Notes: generated by a model from the letters alone, not told the origin. A DNA stretch of 64,000 bases from Aureimonas altamirensis (GCF_001463885.1 NZ_BBWQ01000025.1:105100-169099), one strand, 5' to 3'. Positions 18,954-28,987 are shown, counted from the first letter of the stretch. Program-made: numbers and translations.

Positions 18954-20805
18954 GACGCCTCAAGGCTACGAGAAGGATGGCCATGGCGGCGGGCGTCATT
19001 CCGTCGATACGCTCCGCCTCGGCAAGCGAACTCGGGCGGCGCGCCGAAAGCTTCTGGACGATCTCGGTGGACAGACCCTTCAATGCCGCGAAGTCGAACC
19101 CGTCCGGGATCGCTTTCTGCTCGTCGCGCCTCAGGTTTGCCTGGTCCCGCCGCTGGCGGTCAAGGTAGACATCGTAGCTGGCTTCGATCTCTACCCGCTC
19201 TCGGATCTGGGCCGGAAGCGGCAGGATTGCATCGGCCCATACCGCCGACAGCCGATCAAGATCGACACCGTCCTGTGCCAGAAGCTGCCAGGCGGTGCGG
19301 CGGCGCCCATCCTGGTTAACGTGAAGCCCCTCTCGCTGTGCCTCGGCGGGCGTCAAAGACAAGGCCTTCAACCGCTTTTCCGCATCGACCAGTTGGGCTT
19401 CGCTGGCTTCGAAGACGGACCGGCGTTCGCGTCCGACCAGGCCAAGTTCGATGCCCTTCGGCGTCAGTCGCCGATCGGCATTGTCGGCGCGCAGCGACAG
19501 GCGATATTCCGCGCGCGAGGTAAACATGCGATAGGGCTCGGTAACGCCGGTCCGCGTCAGGTCATCGACCATGACGCCGATATAGGCTTCTTCCCGGCCG
19601 AACAGGACGGCCTCCTGGCCGGACGCCCGGCGGGCCGCGTTAAGCCCGGCCACCAGACCCTGCGCAGCGGCCTCTTCGTAACCGGTCGTGCCGTTGATCT
19701 GCCCTGCCAGGAACAGGCCCGGTGCCTTCCGCACCTCCAGCCCACGGCTCAGCTCGGTTGGATCGACATGGTCGTACTCGATGGCGTAGCCGGGCTTGAT
19801 GATACGAACCGCCTCCAGCCCAGGAATGGACCTGAGGAACGCATCCTGAACGTCTTCCGGCAGCGAGGTGGACAGGCCGTTCGGGTAGACCGTGTCGTCG
19901 TCCAGCCCCTCCGGCTCCAGAAAAATCTGATGCCCTTCCCGGTCGCCGAACCTGACGATCTTGTCTTCGATGGACGGACAGTAGCGCGGGCCCGTCCCCT
20001 CGATCCGGCCACCATAGAGGGCCGAGCGATGGAGATTGTCGCGGATAAGCTGGTGCGTCCGCTGTGTGGTGCGTGTGATGCCGCAATCGATCTGTGGGTT
20101 TTCTATCCGGCGGGTCAGATAGGAAAAGGCATAGGGCGTCTCATCCGGCTTCTGCATCTCCAGCGAAGCCCAGTCGATGGTGCGCCCGTCCAGGCGCGCC
20201 GGGGTGCCCGTCTTCAAGCGGCCAAGGCGCAGCCCCATCCGCTCGAATGTTGCGGACAGGCCAAGCGTTGCCGCCTCCCCTACCCGCCCGGCCGGGATCT
20301 GCCGCTCGCCGAGGTGGATCAGTCCGCGCAGAAAGGTCCCGGTAGTGACAACGACATTGGCCGTGGCAAGCCTGCGTCCGTCCGCCATGATGACGGCTTC
20401 AATGCCACCGTCATTGATGGCGATATCGAATGCATCGCCCTCGATGACAGTCAGCCCCTGTCGGCTGCGGATCGCCTGCTGCATGGCGTTGGCATACAGC
20501 TTGCGATCGGCCTGGGTCCGTGGCCCGCGAACGGCAGGCCCCTTGCGTCGGTTGAGAAGACGAAACTGTATGCCTGCCCGGTCCGCAACACGGCCCATCA
20601 GCCCATCGAGCGCGTCCACCTCGCGCACGAGATGCCCTTTGCCGATGCCGCCAATGGCCGGATTGCAGCTCATCGCGCCTATGGTCTCGAAACGATGCGT
20701 CACCAGAGCCGTGCGCGCACCGAGGCGCGCGGCCGCATCGGCCGCTTCGCAGCCGGCATGGCCACCACCGATAACCACGACATCGAAGTTCAGGACATCC
20801 TTCAT
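18928..20805 (-). CDS. mnmG: tRNA uridine-5-carboxymethylaminomethyl modification enzyme MnmG
   Basis: FAD enzyme of 625 aa that, with MnmE, makes cmnm5U34 in tRNAs read at the wobble base. The FAD fold is [21 protein letters not shown] at the N terminus. [56 protein letters not shown] and the C-terminal helical domain with [16 protein letters not shown] are intact. The start [11 protein letters not shown] was chosen because it sits directly before the Rossmann strand; the longer frame adds 12 unrelated residues. It lies between mnmE and rsmG on the same strand. Confidence 0.97.
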   Translation of the reverse strand: MKDVLNFDVVVIGGGHAGCEAADAAARLGARTALVTHRFETIGAMSCNPAIGGIGKGHLVREVDALDGLMGRVADRAGIQFRLLNRRKGPAVRGPRTQADRKLYANAMQQAIRSRQGLTVIEGDAFDIAINDGGIEAVIMADGRRLATANVVVTTGTFLRGLIHLGERQIPAGRVGEAATLGLSATFERMGLRLGRLKTGTPARLDGRTIDWASLEMQKPDETPYAFSYLTRRIENPQIDCGITRTTQRTHQLIRDNLHRSALYGGRIEGTGPRYCPSIEDKIVRFGDREGHQIFLEPEGLDDDTVYPNGLSTSLPEDVQDAFLRSIPGLEAVRIIKPGYAIEYDHVDPTELSRGLEVRKAPGLFLAGQINGTTGYEEAAAQGLVAGLNAARRASGQEAVLFGREEAYIGVMVDDLTRTGVTEPYRMFTSRAEYRLSLRADNADRRLTPKGIELGLVGRERRSVFEASEAQLVDAEKRLKALSLTPAEAQREGLHVNQDGRRRTAWQLLAQDGVDLDRLSAVWADAILPLPAQIRERVEIEASYDVYLDRQRRDQANLRRDEQKAIPDGFDFAALKGLSTEIVQKLSARRPSSLAEAERIDGMTPAAMAILLVALRRHEFSKAAA

Positions 20806-20871
20806 GCGGGTGGTTAAGCCAAGTCCGGCGACGCATGTCAATCGCCGGTCGGCGGCACCGGCCGTTTCGGC

Positions 20872-22185
20872 TTATTTGCCGATACAGAACTGCGAGAAGA
20901 TGACATCCAGCAGGTCTTCCACGTCCCGCTTGCCGACGATCCGGCCGAGCGCGTCGGACGCCATCCGCAGCAGTTCCGCCGCCACCTCTGGCGGCAGAGT
21001 CTCGACGTCGCATTCGCCGAGATAGCCGACGGCCATGCCGATAGCGTCGCGGTGGCGGCTTCGCGTCGGGATGCCGCCTTCCGGGCTGCCCGCCGCTTCG
21101 CTTGCCAGACCGCGCACAAGCTCGACTAGACGGTCGATGCCGGCGCCACTACGCACCGAGACGGCAAGCCCCGAAAGCGCTTCGGTGCTCATATCGGCCT
21201 TGGTCGTGACGATCCAGGTCGGCGGGCCATCCGATCCGGCATCGAAGGTGTCGGCTGTCTCACCGACAGGACACAGATGAAGAACCAGATCGGCTTGACG
21301 GGCAGCGTCGATGGCACGTTCGATACCAAGGCGCTCGATCGGGTCTGCCGTGTCGCGCAGGCCCGCAGTATCGATCAGGCGGACCGCAAGTCCCCCGAGA
21401 TCGAGCGTAACCTCGATCCGGTCCCGCGTGGTCCCGGGGATGTCCGATACGATAGCGACGTCGCGCTCGGCAAGGCAGTTGAGGAGGCTCGACTTACCGG
21501 CATTCGGTGCGCCGATGATCGCGACCTTGAAACCATCCTTCAGGATTTCGCCCCGCCTCGCATCTGCCAGGGCCGCCTGGAGCTCGGCACGCAAAGCGAT
21601 TATTTCACGTGAAACGCCGGCCGCGACATCGTCCGCGACATCGTCTTCGTCGGAAAAGTCGAAATCGGCCTCCAGCATCGCCCGGATATGGGTCAGCCGT
21701 CGCATCCACCCCTCACAGGCCTGGCGCATGGCACCGCCGGTCTGGGCTATTGCGAGCTTGCGCTGGAATTCCGTTTCCGCGGCCAGCAGATCGGCGAGCC
21801 CTTCAGCTTCCGTCAGGTCCATGCGACCGTTTACGAAGGCACGCCGCGTGAACTCTCCCGCCTCGGCCAGGCGCACGCCCGGATGGCCCGTCAGGGCTTC
21901 CAGACAGGCCGCCACGACGGCCTTGCCGCCGTGCAAATGCAACTCCACCAGATCTTCGCCCGTCACGCTGTCCGGACCTGGGAACAGGATGACCAGTCCC
22001 CTGTCCACAATGGCCCCATCGACATCACGGATCGTTCTGAGGCCGGCATGCCGTGGCTCCGGCAACCGGGTAACGTGGCGGTTTACGGTGGCAATGGCCT
22101 TGGGACCGCTGATCCGCAATACGGCGATGCCAGCCGGCAGGCTGCCGCTGGACAGGGCCACGATCGTATCGGTTGCGTCTAACAT
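20872..22185 (-). CDS. mnmE: tRNA modification GTPase MnmE (TrmE)
   Basis: GTPase of 437 aa, partner of MnmG. The N-terminal formyl-tetrahydrofolate-binding domain includes ELHLHGGKAVV. The inserted G domain has GAPNAGKSSLLN (G1), DIPGTTRD (G2), DTAGLRDT (G3) and a TKAD-type G4. The protein ends in the catalytic CIGK. The start MLDATDTIVALSSG fits the family and drops 12 unrelated residues. A parS site lies inside at about residue 190, encoding GVSREI. It is followed by mnmG after 66 bp. Confidence 0.97.
   Translation of the reverse strand: MLDATDTIVALSSGSLPAGIAVLRISGPKAIATVNRHVTRLPEPRHAGLRTIRDVDGAIVDRGLVILFPGPDSVTGEDLVELHLHGGKAVVAACLEALTGHPGVRLAEAGEFTRRAFVNGRMDLTEAEGLADLLAAETEFQRKLAIAQTGGAMRQACEGWMRRLTHIRAMLEADFDFSDEDDVADDVAAGVSREIIALRAELQAALADARRGEILKDGFKVAIIGAPNAGKSSLLNCLAERDVAIVSDIPGTTRDRIEVTLDLGGLAVRLIDTAGLRDTADPIERLGIERAIDAARQADLVLHLCPVGETADTFDAGSDGPPTWIVTTKADMSTEALSGLAVSVRSGAGIDRLVELVRGLASEAAGSPEGGIPTRSRHRDAIGMAVGYLGECDVETLPPEVAAELLRMASDALGRIVGKRDVEDLLDVIFSQFCIGK
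21601..21616. other. parS site 4 (ParB-binding), inside mnmE
   Basis: TATTTCACGTGAAACG keeps the central 13 bases of the consensus. It lies within mnmE and encodes VSRE there. It is about 4.6 kb left of the probable origin. With three outer mismatches it is the weakest of the six. Confidence 0.8.
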
Positions 22186-22256
22186 GCGCGATGCGGTCGC
22201 ATGACGGCGCGGCATCGTCAACGGGTCATTTCAGGCCGCGTACAGGACCGGAAACT

Positions 22257-22289
22257 AAAAAGGCGCCGATGCTTCACAGCGCCGGCGCC
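22257..22289 (-). terminator. Intrinsic terminator after rho
   Basis: Read on the - strand, GGCGCCG (22283-22289) pairs with CGGCGCC (22262-22268) across a 14-base loop and is followed by TTTTTAG. It lies 26 bp after the rho stop and separates rho from mnmE. Confidence 0.75.
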
Positions 22290-22314
22290 CCTGTCGTTAG
22301 CGGTTGCTCAACCG

Positions 22315-23580
22315 TCAAGTATTCATGGAGTCGAAGAAGTCCGAATTCGTCTTCGTCTGCTTCAACTTGTCGATCAGGAACTCGATCGCGTCGGTTGTGC
22401 CCATCGGCGCAAGAATACGGCGCAGCACGAATATCTTCTGCAGGTCCTGGCGCGGTACGAGCAGGTCTTCCTTGCGCGTGCCGGACTTGAGAATGTCCAT
22501 GGACGGGAAGATGCGCTTGTCGGCAACCTTGCGGTCGAGCACCAGCTCGGAGTTGCCGGTTCCCTTGAACTCTTCGAAGATGACTTCATCCATGCGCGAT
22601 CCGGTATCGATCAGCGCGGTCGCGATGATCGTCAGCGAGCCGCCCTCCTCGATATTGCGGGCGGCACCGAAGAAGCGCTTCGGACGCTGCAACGCATTGG
22701 CGTCGACACCGCCCGTCAGCACCTTGCCGGATGACGGCACGACGGTGTTGTAGGCGCGGCCGAGACGGGTGATCGAGTCCAGAAGGATGACGACATCGCG
22801 TCCATGCTCCACGAGGCGCTTGGCCTTCTCGATCACCATTTCGGCAACCTGCACGTGGCGGGTGGCGGGTTCGTCGAAGGTCGAGGAAACGACCTCGCCC
22901 TTCACCGACCGCTGCATGTCGGTCACTTCTTCCGGACGCTCGTCGATCAGAAGAACGATGAGGTAGCATTCCGGATGATTGGCCGTGATGGAATGGGCAA
23001 TGTTCTGCAGCAGCACGGTCTTGCCGGTGCGCGGCGGCGCGACGATCAGGGCGCGCTGGCCCTTGCCGAGCGGCGCCACCAGATCGATCACCCGAGCCGA
23101 CAGATCCTTGCGGGTCGGATCGGCGATTTCCATCTTGAAGCGCTCGTTCGGATAGAGCGGCGTCAGATTGTCGAAATGGCTCTTGTGCCGGATCTTCTCC
23201 GGGTCATCGAAATTGATCGTATTGACCTTGAGAAGCGCGAAATACCGTTCGCCGTCCTTGGGGCCGCGAATGGGCCCTTCGACCGTATCGCCGGTCTTCA
23301 AAGAAAAACGCCGAAGCTGCGACGGCGAAATGTAGATGTCGTCCGGGCCCGGCAAGTAGTTCGCCTCGGGCGAGCGCAGGAAACCGAAGCCGTCCTGCAG
23401 CACCTCGACCACGCCCTCGCCGATGATTTCGACATCCTGGGCTGCCAGTTGCTTGAGGATCGCGAACAGCAATTCCTGCTTGCGCAGGACGGATGCGTTC
23501 TCGACGCCGGTCTCTTCGGCGAAAGCGATCAGCTCGGGGGCGCTTTTATTTTTGAGGTCCTGGAGTTTGATCTCAGGCAT
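22315..23580 (-). CDS. rho: Transcription termination factor Rho
   Basis: Hexameric RNA helicase of 421 aa that ends untranslated transcripts. The N terminus [18 protein letters not shown] is the usual Rho N-domain. The RNA-binding domain includes [19 protein letters not shown]. The Walker A motif is [11 protein letters not shown] and Walker B is [18 protein letters not shown]. The longer frame (86 extra codons) is Pro/Arg-rich shadow sequence. It lies beside mnmE, as in many Rhizobiales, but gntK separates it from hemJ and hemE. Confidence 0.98.
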   Translation of the reverse strand: MPEIKLQDLKNKSAPELIAFAEETGVENASVLRKQELLFAILKQLAAQDVEIIGEGVVEVLQDGFGFLRSPEANYLPGPDDIYISPSQLRRFSLKTGDTVEGPIRGPKDGERYFALLKVNTINFDDPEKIRHKSHFDNLTPLYPNERFKMEIADPTRKDLSARVIDLVAPLGKGQRALIVAPPRTGKTVLLQNIAHSITANHPECYLIVLLIDERPEEVTDMQRSVKGEVVSSTFDEPATRHVQVAEMVIEKAKRLVEHGRDVVILLDSITRLGRAYNTVVPSSGKVLTGGVDANALQRPKRFFGAARNIEEGGSLTIIATALIDTGSRMDEVIFEEFKGTGNSELVLDRKVADKRIFPSMDILKSGTRKEDLLVPRQDLQKIFVLRRILAPMGTTDAIEFLIDKLKQTKTNSDFFDSMNT

Positions 23581-23776
23581 GAATTCTATGGCTCCGACCC
23601 ATCGCGGACCTGAAAGAGCCGGTGGGTGCATGCTGTAGGGGGATGGGACGCAGGCCGTAAACTTGAAAAAAGCGGGTTCGGCTAAACTGCAGGGCCAGTG
23701 CCTTGCAGGCACCGGCCGAAAGGCGGGATGGACCGCATATAAACCGCTCTCTGCCTCAGGGCAAGAGGTTCGATGG

Positions 23777-24325
23777 TCAGGCCACCGTACAGCCGGCTGG
23801 CTTCGCGCCCGCCTTCTCGAGGGCTGCGACGGCATCATCGATCACTTTTTCCGGCGTATCGCGGACGCTGACGATGATTCCGCCCTCCTCCGCATCGAGC
23901 GGCTCGAGCGTGTCGAACTGCGACTTGAGGAGCGACGTCGGCATATAGTGGCCCTTGCGGTGGGCCATACGCTCGCCCACGAGGTCCATGGGCGCATCGA
24001 GTTCGATAAACAGAACCTGCGACCGTGCCTCGCGCAGGATATCGCGATAGCGCTTCTTGAGGGCCGAGCAGGTCAGAACGCAGTTTAGGCCGGCATCCGA
24101 TTGCTCGGACATCCAGTCGCGAATAGAGCGCAGCCACGGTGCCCGGTCGTCGTCATCAAGGGGGATGCCGGCCGACATCTTGTCGATGTTGGCCTTGGGG
24201 TGAAACTCGTCCCCTTCGGCGAACTCCCATCCCAGCCGGTCCGCAACACCCTTGGCGGTGGTGGTCTTTCCGACCCCCGACGGGCCCATGACGATTGCGG
24301 CGAAAGGCCGGCTGCTGTCGGACAT
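23777..24325 (-). CDS. Gluconokinase
   Basis: Shikimate-kinase-like P-loop kinase of 182 aa that phosphorylates gluconate to 6-phosphogluconate for the pentose-phosphate or Entner-Doudoroff route. Walker A is [14 protein letters not shown] at about residue 15. [25 protein letters not shown] and the lid [20 protein letters not shown] are diagnostic of the GntK/IdnK family. The start [10 protein letters not shown] was chosen over an ATG 12 codons earlier. It stands alone between rho and hemJ with no gluconate transporter or regulator nearby. Confidence 0.92.
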   Translation of the reverse strand: MSDSSRPFAAIVMGPSGVGKTTTAKGVADRLGWEFAEGDEFHPKANIDKMSAGIPLDDDDRAPWLRSIRDWMSEQSDAGLNCVLTCSALKKRYRDILREARSQVLFIELDAPMDLVGERMAHRKGHYMPTSLLKSQFDTLEPLDAEEGGIIVSVRDTPEKVIDDAVAALEKAGAKPAGCTVA

Positions 24326-24366
24326 GCGATATCCTTTTCCTTCGTCCGCCGGGTGCCCCATCGGGG

Positions 24367-24870
24367 TCAGAACGGCTTGACCACCACCAGAATGACGATC
24401 AGCACCATCAGCACGGCCGGAATTTCGTTCACGCTACGCCAGAATTTGGCGCTCTTCCTGTTTTCGTCGCGCGCGAAACGGCGCTGCGAGGCGGAGAGAT
24501 AGCCGTGCATGCCCGACAGGACAAGCACGAGAGCGATCTTGGCGTGCAGCCAGCCACCCTGGAAGCTGAACATCCATGCCAGCCACAGGCCGGCGGCCCA
24601 GGTCACCACCATGGCAGGGTTGAGTATGCCCTTCAGGAGCCGGCGCTCCATGATCTTGAAGGTCTCGGCCTGCTGGGAGCCCACCGCCGATTCCGCGTGG
24701 TAGACGAACAGGCGCGGCAGATAGAGCATTCCGGCCATCCACGAGATCACCGCCACGATATGCAGGGATTTGACCCACGGCATCGCTTCAGGCGGAACCA
24801 GAGCGAACAGGGCGATCATCAAAAGGGCGCCCACTGCAAGGGCGATCCAGAGGGCGCGGTTGGATTTCAT
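24367..24870 (-). CDS. hemJ: Protoporphyrinogen IX oxidase HemJ
   Basis: Inner-membrane haem-synthesis enzyme of 167 aa that oxidises protoporphyrinogen IX. Four transmembrane segments lie near residues 8-25, 32-52, 88-108 and 145-165. The SLHIVAVISWMAGMLYLPRLFVYH stretch (seen at residues 35-58) contains the conserved His and the Trp-x-Ala-Gly, and FSFQGGWLHAKIALV follows. It is directly downstream of hemE, with 27 bp between them, so the two penultimate haem steps share a transcript. Confidence 0.93.
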   Translation of the reverse strand: MKSNRALWIALAVGALLMIALFALVPPEAMPWVKSLHIVAVISWMAGMLYLPRLFVYHAESAVGSQQAETFKIMERRLLKGILNPAMVVTWAAGLWLAWMFSFQGGWLHAKIALVLVLSGMHGYLSASQRRFARDENRKSAKFWRSVNEIPAVLMVLIVILVVVKPF

Positions 24871-24897
24871 GCGGATCTCCTGAAGGGGAAGTTGATG

Positions 24898-25920
24898 TCA
24901 GCGAGCGCGAACGCGGCGCACGAGCGCCTCGACATGCGCGATCGGCGTATCCGGGGTGATGCCATGTCCAAGGTTGAAGATCAGCGGACCATCGCCCAGC
25001 CCGGCCAGGATGGCGTCTACGCCGTCCTCCAGGGCAGCGCCGCCGGCGATCAGGCGCAGCGGGTCCAGATTACCCTGCACCGCGCCATCCGCCTGCAGGC
25101 GGCGTCCCTGAGCCACCGGAACGGTCCAGTCCAGCCCAACGACGTCGACGCCCGTTTCGGCGCGATAGAAGTCGAGATAGGCCCCAGCGCCCTTGGCAAA
25201 GCCGATGATCCGCGCACCGGGCTCGGCAGCCCTGACCTGCGCGACGATCCTTTTGACCGGGGCAATGGCGAAGCGGCGGAAACCGGCCTCGTCGAGGATT
25301 CCGGCCCAGCTGTCGAAAATCTGCACGCAATCGGCACCGGCACGAAGCTGGCGGATAAGATACTGCGCCGACATGTCGGCCAGCAGCGCCAGCAGCGCAT
25401 CCATCTCGTCCGGATGGCGATAGGCGAACAGCCGGGCAGGGGCCTGGTCCGGTGTGCCGTGGCCGGCGATCATGTAGGTGGCGACCGTGAAGGGCGCACC
25501 ACAGAAACCGATCAACGCCGTCTCGTCGGGCAGGGCCTCGCGGATGCGGGCGACTGCCGCGATGACCGGTGCCAGATGCGTCTCGGCCATGGACGGATCC
25601 AGCGTCTCGACTTCACGGGGCAGCAGCGGGTCCATCTGCGGCCCTTCGCCGGCCACGAAACGGACATTGCGCCGCAAGGCGTCCGGAATGACGAGGATAT
25701 CCGAGAACAGGATGGCCGCGTCGAACCCGAAGCGCCTTATGGGCTGCAGCGTGACTTCCGTCGCCAGTTCCGGATTGTAGCAGAGATCGAGGAACGAGCC
25801 GGCCTCGGCGCGCGTAGCGCGATACTCGGGCAGATAGCGCCCCGCCTGGCGCATCAACCAGATCGGCGGCGTGTCGAGCGTTTCTCCGTCGATGGCCCTC
25901 AGCAATCGGCGTCTTGGCAT
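24898..25920 (-). CDS. hemE: Uroporphyrinogen III decarboxylase
   Basis: Cytosolic enzyme of 340 aa that removes the four acetate carboxyls of uroporphyrinogen III. The N-terminal signature [17 protein letters not shown] and the second motif [19 protein letters not shown] are intact, and Asp in [13 protein letters not shown] is the catalytic residue. Two starts are possible: MPRRRLLRA at 25920 (weak GGAAG upstream) or MEAIMPRRR at 25932 (GAGGA directly abutting). The gene reads away from the probable origin, the arrangement known from Caulobacter and other alphaproteobacteria. Confidence 0.96.
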   Translation of the reverse strand: MPRRRLLRAIDGETLDTPPIWLMRQAGRYLPEYRATRAEAGSFLDLCYNPELATEVTLQPIRRFGFDAAILFSDILVIPDALRRNVRFVAGEGPQMDPLLPREVETLDPSMAETHLAPVIAAVARIREALPDETALIGFCGAPFTVATYMIAGHGTPDQAPARLFAYRHPDEMDALLALLADMSAQYLIRQLRAGADCVQIFDSWAGILDEAGFRRFAIAPVKRIVAQVRAAEPGARIIGFAKGAGAYLDFYRAETGVDVVGLDWTVPVAQGRRLQADGAVQGNLDPLRLIAGGAALEDGVDAILAGLGDGPLIFNLGHGITPDTPIAHVEALVRRVRAR

Positions 25921-25968
25921 GATGGCTTCCATTCCTCGTCGATCGATCGTCGGACCCGGCGATCGCAT

Positions 25969-25977
25969 TTATCCCCT
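25969..25977 (+). other. DnaA-box-like site in oriC
   Basis: TTATCCCCT matches 7 of 9 bases of TTATCCACA and sits at the edge of the AT-rich part. Confidence 0.5.
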
Positions 25978-26110
25978 AAGTATAGAATCCCTATAGAAAA
26001 GGATTCTTATTCTTTATGGCCGTGGATTGCAGGAATTCATGGTCACGGATCGTTAGCCATGTTTTGGCGGCTCTGACAGACGCCTGTGCGAAACCCGATC
26101 GACGGCACCC

Positions 26111-26119
26111 TGTGGATTT
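26111..26119 (-). other. DnaA-box-like site in oriC
   Basis: TGTGGATTT on the + strand matches 7 of 9 bases of the complement of TTATCCACA; the core TGTGGAT is intact. Confidence 0.6.
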
Positions 26120-26184
26120 AGCGGGATATCTGAAATAATCGTTCGATATCAAAGTGTTGTTTCGAACAAGGCGCGGCTGCCGCC

Positions 26185-26193
26185 TGTGGATGA
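26185..26193 (-). other. DnaA-box-like site in oriC
   Basis: TGTGGATGA on the + strand matches 8 of 9 bases of the complement of TTATCCACA. Confidence 0.7.
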
Positions 26194-26275
26194 TGGGTGC
26201 GAAACGCAGCATGGCATGACGGGTTGTCCCCGATATTCAGATTGCCCCGGGCACAAGCGTTCTCCCGGCTACGTG

Positions 26276-26284
26276 TGTGGAAAA
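26276..26284 (-). other. DnaA-box-like site in oriC
   Basis: TGTGGAAAA on the + strand matches 8 of 9 bases of the complement of TTATCCACA. Confidence 0.6.
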
Positions 26285-26483
26285 GCATGGCTGTTTCCCA
26301 CCGCGTCCAGCCAAGGCTCCAGCACGCCCCCAAGCCGTCCAGTGATTCCCACAGACGTGCCAGAATGTCGGGGGCGGCGGGTTGGTTCCCCTTGCGCCGC
26401 CATGAAGAATCGAGTCCGCCGTCTGGAACGCAGGCGCGAGGCTGGCTAGAAGGGATATTGGGACAGTTCCAGGGGAGGTTCGC

Positions 26484-27083
26484 GTGGCGGAACCCATCAT
26501 TCTCGCGTCGGGCAGCGTGCATCGGCGACGCCTTCTCGAACAGGCCGGGATCGCGGTCGAGGCGGTCGCCTCCAGCATCGATGAACGGGCCGTAGAGGAG
26601 TCGTTCGGAGATGCGGAGGTGACGGCGGAAGACCTTGCCTCGATCCTGGCGGAGGCGAAGGCCACCGACGTTTCGGAGGGGTTTGCGGGGCGCTTCGTGG
26701 TGGGAGCCGACCAGACGCTCGAGCTGGATGGCGTCCTCCTGCACAAGCCGGCGTCCATGGAAGAGGCGCGCCGCGCGCTTCTGGCCCTGTCCGGGCGTAC
26801 GCACAGGCTGCACAGCGCCTACGCGCTGGTCAGAAGCGGCGTGGTGCTGAAGCGGCATGTTGAGACGGCCTCCATCACCTTGCGTCCGCTGACGCCGGCC
26901 GAGATCGGCCAGTATCTTGCCAAGGCCGGAGAGGCGGTTCTGGGCAGTGTCGGAGCCTACCAGATCGAAGGCCCGGGCATTCTCCTGATGGATCGGATCG
27001 AGGGTGATTTCTTCACCATCGTCGGCCTGCCGCTTCTGCCGTTGGTGAAGGATCTGCAGGCGGAAGGCGCCCTCGATGACTGA
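26484..27083 (+). CDS. maf: Maf-family nucleoside triphosphate pyrophosphatase
   Basis: Cytosolic house-cleaning enzyme of 199 aa that hydrolyses non-canonical or modified nucleoside triphosphates. It begins PIILASGSVHRRRLL (the S-x-S-x-x-R-R pattern of YceF-like Mafs), followed by SSIDERAVEE, VVGADQTLELDG and LHKPAS. The C-terminal GSVGAYQIEGPGILLMDRIEGDF closes the active site. GGGGAGG lies upstream of the ATG. It is the first gene right of the probable origin and overlaps aroE by 8 bp. Confidence 0.93.
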   Translation: MAEPIILASGSVHRRRLLEQAGIAVEAVASSIDERAVEESFGDAEVTAEDLASILAEAKATDVSEGFAGRFVVGADQTLELDGVLLHKPASMEEARRALLALSGRTHRLHSAYALVRSGVVLKRHVETASITLRPLTPAEIGQYLAKAGEAVLGSVGAYQIEGPGILLMDRIEGDFFTIVGLPLLPLVKDLQAEGALDD

Positions 27084-27924
27084 CAAGACCATACCACGCG
27101 CCTTCGTTACGGGTTGGCCGGTATGGCACTCGCGTTCGCCGTTGATCCACGGAGCCTGGTTGCAGCGGCACGGCCTGCCCGGCAGTTACCAGCGCGCAGG
27201 CGTGCCACCCGAAGAGATCGAGCAGTTCCTGTCGGATCTCAGATCCGCCGGGTTTATCGGCGGCAACGTGACCATTCCCCACAAGGAAGCGGCCTTGCGT
27301 GCCGCCGGCCGGCTGGATGCCGCGGCCACGGCCATCGGTGCGGTCAACACGCTGTGGTTCGAGGACGATGTTCTAATCGGCGGCAACACCGACGCCCACG
27401 GCTTTGCCGCCAATCTGGATGACCGCCTGGCGGGCTGGCGCGATGCCGAGACGGTCGTGGTGCTGGGAGCCGGGGGCGCAGCACGGGCGGTGGTTCACGC
27501 CGTCCTTTCGGCCGGTGCACGCAGCGTGCATATCGTGAACCGCAATCCGGCGCGCGCCGTAACGGTTGCGCAAGGGTTCGGCGAGCGCGTCAGTGCCCAC
27601 GGGATCGAGGATGAGGCGCGTTTGATGAGTGCCGCGGATCTGCTCGTCAATACGCGCCCGGCACACGCGCCGGACGGCGAGGCCTTGCCGGTAACCGACC
27701 TTGCGGGCCTTGCCGATGCCGCCCTGGTGACAGACATCGTCTATGTGCCCGTCGAGACGCCTCTGCTGGCGGCGGCGCGGGCGCGTGGTTTGAGGACGGC
27801 CGATGGGCTGGGCATGCTCCTGCATCAGGCCGTGCCGGGTTTCGAGCGATGGTTCGGTGTGACGCCGCAGGTGGACGAGGCGCTTCGCAGCCTTGTCCTC
27901 AGCGATATCGAAAAGGGAGTTTGA
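27076..27924 (+). CDS. aroE: Shikimate dehydrogenase
   Basis: NADP-dependent enzyme of 282 aa that reduces 3-dehydroshikimate in aromatic amino-acid synthesis. The substrate-binding VWHSRSPLIHGAWLQ and the catalytic Lys in GGNVTIPHKEAALRA are intact, and the nucleotide fold VVVLGAGGAARAVVHAVL starts near residue 133. VNRNPARA marks the NADP phosphate site. GMLLHQAVPGFERWFG is the C-terminal hallmark. It is coupled to maf by an 8-bp overlap and followed by a short NTF2-like gene. Confidence 0.96.
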   Translation: MTDKTIPRAFVTGWPVWHSRSPLIHGAWLQRHGLPGSYQRAGVPPEEIEQFLSDLRSAGFIGGNVTIPHKEAALRAAGRLDAAATAIGAVNTLWFEDDVLIGGNTDAHGFAANLDDRLAGWRDAETVVVLGAGGAARAVVHAVLSAGARSVHIVNRNPARAVTVAQGFGERVSAHGIEDEARLMSAADLLVNTRPAHAPDGEALPVTDLAGLADAALVTDIVYVPVETPLLAAARARGLRTADGLGMLLHQAVPGFERWFGVTPQVDEALRSLVLSDIEKGV

Positions 27925-27926
27925 CG

Positions 27927-28331
27927 ATGGATACGGCAGGGCAGGGCACAGCGACGACGCGGGACGAGGCGATGAGCCTGTTCACCGACTACGCGGAAGG
28001 GTTCGACGATTTCGACTGCGACGCCGTGGCCGCCTGCTTTGCCTTCCCCGCAACCTTGTGGCAGGGCGGACGCGGCAATACCTTTGCCGACGAAGACGAA
28101 CTCCTGGAAAACATCGAGGCGCTGCTGGACATCTTCGAGCGTGAGGAAATCGTGCACACGCGCTTCGAAATCCTGGAGCTGACGGGCGGAGCCGAAAGCG
28201 CCAATGCCGTCGTTCATTGGCGTCAGGAGCGCGCCGACGGCGAGGTGGCGCTGGAATTCTCGTGCCGATATCTTCTGGTGCGGGACGGCCACGACCATGC
28301 CTTCCGCATCGCCAGCACCGTCACGGACTGA
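27927..28331 (+). CDS. NTF2-like (SnoaL fold) protein, function unknown
   Basis: A 134-aa protein. [28 protein letters not shown] and the later [13 protein letters not shown] and [21 protein letters not shown] have the alpha-helix plus curved-sheet pattern of NTF2-like proteins (both stretches span residues about 18-45 and 72-130). The start [11 protein letters not shown] follows AAAGGGAG. It lies 2 bp after aroE and 4 bp before coaE, so it is in the same transcript. The fold is inferred from pattern only, and no catalytic residues can be named. Confidence 0.75.
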   Translation: MDTAGQGTATTRDEAMSLFTDYAEGFDDFDCDAVAACFAFPATLWQGGRGNTFADEDELLENIEALLDIFEREEIVHTRFEILELTGGAESANAVVHWRQERADGEVALEFSCRYLLVRDGHDHAFRIASTVTD

Positions 28332-28335
28332 CGGC

Positions 28336-28914
28336 GTGAAAATTCTTGGCCTGACCGGGTCCATCGGCATGGGCAAAAGCACGACGGCAGCCATGTTCGA
28401 GGCGCTGGGCGTGCCGGTGCACAGCTCCGACGCGGCCGTGCACGGCATCTATGCCGGACCCCAGGCGCCATTGGTGGACGAGGCCTTTCCAGGCACCCTG
28501 CGCGATGGCGTCATCGACCGCGCGGCGCTGTCCAGGGCGGTCGTGGGCAATCCGGATGCGCTGCGGCGGCTGGAGGCGATCGTCCATCCTTTGGTGCGCC
28601 GGGCGGAGGCCGACTTTCTGGAAACAGCGCGCCGCGACGGCCACCCGCTCGTTGTCCTCGACATTCCACTGCTGTTCGAAACGGGACGCGAGGCGGATAT
28701 GGACGCGGTTCTTGTCGTGACCGCACCGGAGGCCGTCCAGCGCCAGCGGGTGCTGGCAAGGCCCGGAATGACGGCGCAGAAGCTGGACGCGATCCTGGCG
28801 CGGCAGATGCCCGATGCGGACAAGCGGGCAAGGGCGGATTTCGTGATCGATACCGCATCGGGCCTCGATGCGGCGAGGACAGCTGTGGAGGCGATCGTCC
28901 GGCACCTTGGATAA
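28336..28914 (+). CDS. coaE: Dephospho-CoA kinase
   Basis: P-loop kinase of 192 aa doing the last step of CoA synthesis. Walker A is [18 protein letters not shown] at the N terminus. The CoA-binding part includes [23 protein letters not shown] and [10 protein letters not shown], with the [19 protein letters not shown] lid. The start is a GTG giving [11 protein letters not shown]; the ATG start of the longer frame would lie deep in the preceding gene. It follows the NTF2-like gene by 4 bp. The coaE-dnaQ-secB order near the origin is common in Rhizobiales. Confidence 0.95.
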   Translation: MKILGLTGSIGMGKSTTAAMFEALGVPVHSSDAAVHGIYAGPQAPLVDEAFPGTLRDGVIDRAALSRAVVGNPDALRRLEAIVHPLVRRAEADFLETARRDGHPLVVLDIPLLFETGREADMDAVLVVTAPEAVQRQRVLARPGMTAQKLDAILARQMPDADKRARADFVIDTASGLDAARTAVEAIVRHLG

Positions 28915-28987
28915 TTCGTCGACCGGGGTTGAGGCGCGCGCGCCGATGGGCGAAGAGGGGACAGGCTGGAGTTTCGGGGGTTGTTCC

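Larger units (their letters stand above)
25933..26483. other. Probable chromosomal replication origin (oriC)
   Basis: A 550-bp stretch with no convincing gene between hemE and maf, which are divergent. It holds an AT-rich part (25966-26025) and another at 26118-26165. DnaA-box-like 9-mers lie at 25969, 26111, 26185 and 26276, and five GANTC sites at 25985, 26002, 26344, 26407 and 26412. The place next to hemE is where the origin lies in Caulobacter and, as far as known, in related Rhizobiales. Genes on both sides mostly read away from it. GC skew was not computed. Confidence 0.82.

Noticed and set aside
18952..20817. A 621-codon frame antisense to mnmG
   Set aside because: mnmG is complete on the other strand with its FAD and catalytic motifs, and the antisense frame has only shadow composition.
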